A stretch of DNA of 64,000 bases. Source: Thinopyrum elongatum. Taxonomy: Eukaryota; Streptophyta; Magnoliopsida; Poales; Poaceae. Below are positions 60,590 through 64,000 of this stretch, in pieces; the first letter of the stretch is position 1, and each line of letters opens with the position of its first letter. Below the pieces are notes generated by a model. That model searched no databases. It had not been told where the DNA came from and was given only the letters and a program-made list of their open reading frames with translations. The position numbers and the translations under genes are program-made. The stretch spans positions 217,309,018 through 217,373,017 of the forward strand of contig CM022299.1 of the NCBI GenBank assembly GCA_011799875.1, given 5' to 3'.

Positions 60590-63449
60590 TTATATAGATT
60601 CCAAGAATGCAGAGGCAGATACAAAGCATAGAAACCGGCACCTTTTGTTTTTGGGCTTCTGGTTCTGCTCATCCTTGTCATTCTTTTCCTCAACAGCAAC
60701 TGAAGGAGCTTCGACCTTGCCATCAGATTCCTCCTGGTGCACCTAGCAATCGTTTGATCACAGAGCAAGAAGAGATATCAACACCCGAAGGTAAATGAAT
60801 TGGTTCAAGTATGTTTCAGCTCATTCAATCAGCTAGACAGTGTCCAACAGAATATATTTATGGCCATCTATGTAAGATAGCATTTGGTTGTATGGCACTA
60901 CAAATAAGCAGCAGTGAAATAGCTTTACCTCTGCTGTTTCATCAGGCTTCTTCACAGGCTCTTCTAGTGGAGCTGCTTTCTTATCAAGACCTGGAAACAA
61001 GGCACGTCTGGCACTACCGGCTGGGCATGGCGATTTGCTACACACAAAAAAAGACAAACATGAGTGCAATAAAACAGTCAAGTGCATTGTATTGCTCTGT
61101 TTCAAAAGGTATACCCTGGGGATGCAGTTGGAAGGAGACTGACACTGAGCTTTGAAGTTGGTGTGCATGTCTATGCATCAAGAGGCAGTTAGAAGAATTA
61201 AAATAGCCTGCTGGCATTCAAACCGAACAAAGAGCATAGTAGAAGGTAAGTTAAGACAACTACACACCTCGCCTGCAGGTGGTTGATAGCCTATAGCAAG
61301 GCTTCCTGATGAGCTTCCAGGCTACATTTGATGGATGTTTGGTGTATTTGGTGTAAACATTGCAGAAGTTGCTGGACTGTCAATCAGTGAGGCAGAAGAC
61401 GATGCTCCGGACGTCCCAGGAATACAGTCAAAAGCAGATGAGCTTAACTGAGGCTTGTAGGTTTCCATAATCTTTACAACCTGGAATGACAACTGCTGGC
61501 TAGTGGTTGAAAAGCTTCTCTTTGAAATGGACACCAGGAGCTTATACTTCTGCCAAACAACCTGATTAACTTCCGGTGGAGCAATCCTGTCAACCATTGG
61601 CACACGAGCAATTTCTTGTATGGTTACAAGCCCTGGGTTTCTAAACTTCAGTATGGGGAGAAGCGGCTTTCCCACAGCTGCTTTTCCGACCTTATCAAAC
61701 ATAACAAACTCAGCCTCATCCACATCATCACATGCAAGGACAGAAACACAGTATCTGCACATGTCATTAGCAGAATGAAATTAGTCAGCAAGCTCGAGAA
61801 TAAACAACTGTAAATGAGCGGACACCAAGCAGAGAGTGAGCAAGGCACATACGTTTCCTGTGCTTCTTTAGCTGAGCAGTTAGGATTAGTGCATCGGTAC
61901 TGCGATCCCATCATTGTTGAGGTCTTGCTGCAGGAAGAGCAAGAGAAGAACCACCAGCGCTGATCAGGAGTAAGCCTTTCGACCGTAACGGTGCAGATGA
62001 ATCTTTTTTCCTGTGTAAATAGCATCATTCAGTATTAGGTATACGAACAGCAAAAGTAAAAAGGAACATTTGGAAAGCACGAAAAGACAATAAACATACC
62101 CCGCTCTCATAAGGGTCGAGCTTAAGGAGTTCTGACACGGTCATTTCGACCGGAGCATCATAGATACGAGCAGGAAGCGACCCTCCATCGATAACAGCAT
62201 TGACATCAATAGGTGTAAAATTAGTTCCAAGCCTGTGTAAAACAAAGGAGTCAGTCAGGGTTATAGTGAAATAAGAAGCAGTATCTTCATAAGCAAAGGA
62301 AAGATAACAAGCAGTCCATCACCAAGAACATAAAAATTACCTGTTGCGGAAGTCATTTATAACAGGCAGATCCTCATCGATGTACCAGCGGCAGGCAGAG
62401 CTACCGCTAAGTCCTTTAACACCTGTGTGGTTATCAAACATGACAGAGGATGAGCAGGTTGCACAGAATTCAATATAAAGTAGCATAATAGACCATAGTT
62501 TCAGGTAGAACACACACGTAAAGTGACTACCTTGATTCATCTTAGGCAATGTTCCAACGAAAATTGCAATGACAGCCTGCTTTTCGTCCCTTGCCCGCAC
62601 GGCCTCTGCCTCAAATTCAACTGCGCGGTTACCCCAGAGGACCAGCCTCAGCTCCTGGCCCCTATAGATTCCACACCATTCACGGATGAGCAAAGCACTC
62701 AAGGCACAACTATTGTAAAGGGCCTGAGCATAATAAAACAGCAACTAAACTCACTCTAAGTCAGTGAGGATTATCGTCCTTGTGTTTGATGGTTCTGGCT
62801 GGTGCGATGAATGGATAGGGATCACATCAGAAATAGTAGTTATCCTTCCAATGACATCTTCAAAATGAAAGGATCCACAAAAGCATGAGCCTTCCAAAAC
62901 TTTAGAATGAGATATTTTCTATGGGTAGGCATGTATCATCAGAACTTACCAAGAAAACGGACAGGACGGCCACCTGGCCTAGGAATGTCTTCAAATGGGA
63001 CCAAATTATAGGTACAGAACGGGTAGTCTGCTTCCAAGCCTGGGGAGGCACTGCATCACTGAACCTGGTGAACTCGATCATGTACGGGCTCTCAACAGCC
63101 CTAAAGGCAGGCTTTGACTCAATGCAGTTGAACCTAGTCATCATGTAGACCTTTCCTTCCTCTAGTTCATGCTGCAGGCGTTCTGCTGCCTGAGGCGGTA
63201 TCTGCACGTACATATGATTGCCCTGCGAACAAAACGAATGACTATAAAGACAGCCTAGCTTCAACATAGACAAACGGTGTTCATTCAGGCATGTACAAGG
63301 CATACCTGGCTATCAAGAACAACTAAGTCCATATGTTGGATGGGTCCATTGTCAGTTCCTCCGCGATAGAACCAGAGGCGAGATACAAGGACAGAGACAG
63401 CCCATTTCCTGCTGTGGTTGTCTATCTCAGAAAGCAGTTGATGTGCCAT
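60590..63449 (-). pseudogene. RPA1-like (replication protein A large subunit) gene of the Helitron, ten exons, two lesions
   Basis: Single-stranded-DNA-binding protein of plant Helitrons. Exons (minus): 63306-63449, 62950-63222, 62755-62857, 62531-62661, 62341-62422, 62100-62232, 61853-62010, 61268-61754, 60929-61020, 60590-60742. Exons 1-2 form the first OB fold (WAVSVLVSRLWFYRG; GNHMYVQIP; SPYMIEFTRFSD). Exons 3-5 form the second (VIGRITTISDVIPI; LVLWGNRAVEFEAEA). Exons 6-8 form the third, with a zinc finger (CSSCSK ... YRCTNPNC). The C-terminus is Glu/Lys-rich. Lesion one: a missing base near 63005-63010, after TTRSV; the next frame reads YNLVPFEDIPRPGGRPVRFL and splices correctly into exon 3. 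Lesion two: TAG 61322-61324 in exon 8, beyond the third OB fold. The exon 8/9 junction is ambiguous (a GC-AG intron would keep frame). The N-terminal RPA domain is absent. Confidence 0.8.
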
Positions 63450-63830
63450 CTACAAAGGCAAACACAGCGCTGCTTAGGAAGATAAAAACACATACAGAAG
63501 AGTTATATTAAGCACAGGAATACGATAGCATACCTAATTAAATTGAAGCGAACAAACATACCAAGCAAACTACGAAAATAGTTTGAAGACGTAAATATAG
63601 CTATGAAGAAAGAACGAATGATAGAGTCTAAGACAAGGCTCAAAACCATCTATAACATAGATACTATCTGAGGCAATGGGTGACGGCGGGGAAAATAGTA
63701 TTTACAATCTCAAACCTTGCTGAAAAGGGATCACGCAAACAAAAGGCATCATCAAAATCAGGAGCCATGTGAAAACAGTAAGCAGTAGTGAGACCAAAAG
63801 TAGCTCGCAAAATAACATGTGACATAAAGA
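63450..63830. other. Spacer between the helicase stop and the RPA-like start
   Basis: 381 bp, AT-rich, no ORF. It must contain the helicase 3' region and the RPA-like promoter if the two are separate transcripts. Confidence 0.5.
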
Positions 63831-63998
63831 TTATTCTAGAGACTGAAAGATCTCAGAGAAAACAATGTTTCTAGTCTGAGATCCAAGCGTGCCATCTTCA
63901 TTTTCAATAAGTATTTTCAAATTTTTCTTAGAAGTGACACGTGAGACTGCCACATAAAGCTGGCCATGAGTAAAAACAGGGCTTTTAAGGTATAATCC
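63831..63998 (-). CDS. C-terminus of the Helitron Pif1-type helicase (Rep/Hel), partial
   Basis: Minus-strand frame entering from the right edge and ending at TAA (63831-63833). It encodes HGQLYVAVSRVTSKKNLKIL, the last conserved motif (VI) of the Pif1/RecD-like helicases that form the C-terminal half of Helitron Rep/Hel proteins, then NIVFSEIFQSLE and stop. Motif VI holds the arginine finger region (VSRV). The remaining helicase and the Rep nuclease lie outside the window. The visible part is intact. Confidence 0.9.
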   Translation of the reverse strand, partial: GLYLKSPVFTHGQLYVAVSRVTSKKNLKILIENEDGTLGSQTRNIVFSEIFQSLE

Positions 63999-64000
63999 AA

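Larger units (their letters stand above)
55036..64000 (-). mobile_element. Helitron, 5' end outside the window
   Basis: Minus-strand rolling-circle transposon. The 3' terminus is CTAG at 55036-55039 on the minus strand, followed by T (plus A at 55035). A hairpin lies ten bases inside. At the other side, a Pif1-type helicase C-terminus enters the window at 63998, and an RPA-like gene follows it, as in plant autonomous Helitrons (established). Rep and the 5' TC terminus must lie right of the window. At least 8.96 kb, inserted in L. Confidence 0.88.

Noticed and set aside
60292..60768. 158-codon minus-strand ORF downstream of the RPA-like gene
   Set aside because: Its start overlaps RPA exon 10 in another frame, and the rest is AT-rich without domain.

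Overview
The window is repeat-dense nuclear DNA of a grass, most likely of the wheat/barley tribe (Triticeae). It shows long Gypsy LTR retrotransposons inserted into one another, Tat-type gag-pol proteins, LTR promoters of the TATAAAAGG and TATAAATATAG kind, and a plant Helitron encoding a replication protein A (RPA) and a Pif1-type helicase. There is no bacterial or organellar gene set, no CRISPR array and no tRNA or rRNA gene that I could see. Element families are assigned here by structure; family names from memory would be unreliable, so I use letters.

Boundaries (TG...CA termini, target-site duplications, primer sites) resolve into one nest. The outermost element is H2, a decayed Gypsy internal region at 38335-40220. 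To its left, LTR tail K (38099-38334) sits in H2. K is split by H (10162-38098, minus strand, same family as H2). H carries three insertions: W (1-10161, plus strand, gag-pol, truncated by the window edge) in its 3' LTR, R (13564-25499, minus) in its interior, and N (26890-36459, minus) next to its primer site. W carries a solo LTR (3876-5458) of the H family, with a perfect TACGT duplication. R carries a 4.4 kb solo LTR, S1 (13693-18048), with a perfect TTTAC duplication. To the right, S2 (40221-41338, S1 family) interrupts H2. S2 is broken by T (41339-42406), T by an A/B pair sharing a central LTR (42407-51937), B by L (51938-55035), and L by a Helitron (55036 to beyond 64000, minus strand).

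Coding content is mostly retroelement relics. W has an almost complete gag-PR-RT-RNase H-integrase series in one frame, broken by TAG/TAA stops and a few frameshifts. A and B are internally deleted relatives of it. R has lost gag-pol but keeps an antisense, intron-containing unit with a long coiled coil. N keeps only a gag with several zinc knuckles. H keeps one intact ORF of unknown function.

The most gene-like region is the Helitron. Reading leftward on the minus strand it holds the C-terminus of the Pif1-type helicase, a ten-exon RPA1-like gene with two lesions, a two-exon 457-residue gene (X), a four-exon 327-residue gene (Y), and then a canonical 3' terminus: a 6-bp-stem hairpin, CTAG, and a flanking T. 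X and Y are open from start to stop with consensus splice sites and are not standard Helitron genes, so they look like captured or accessory genes.
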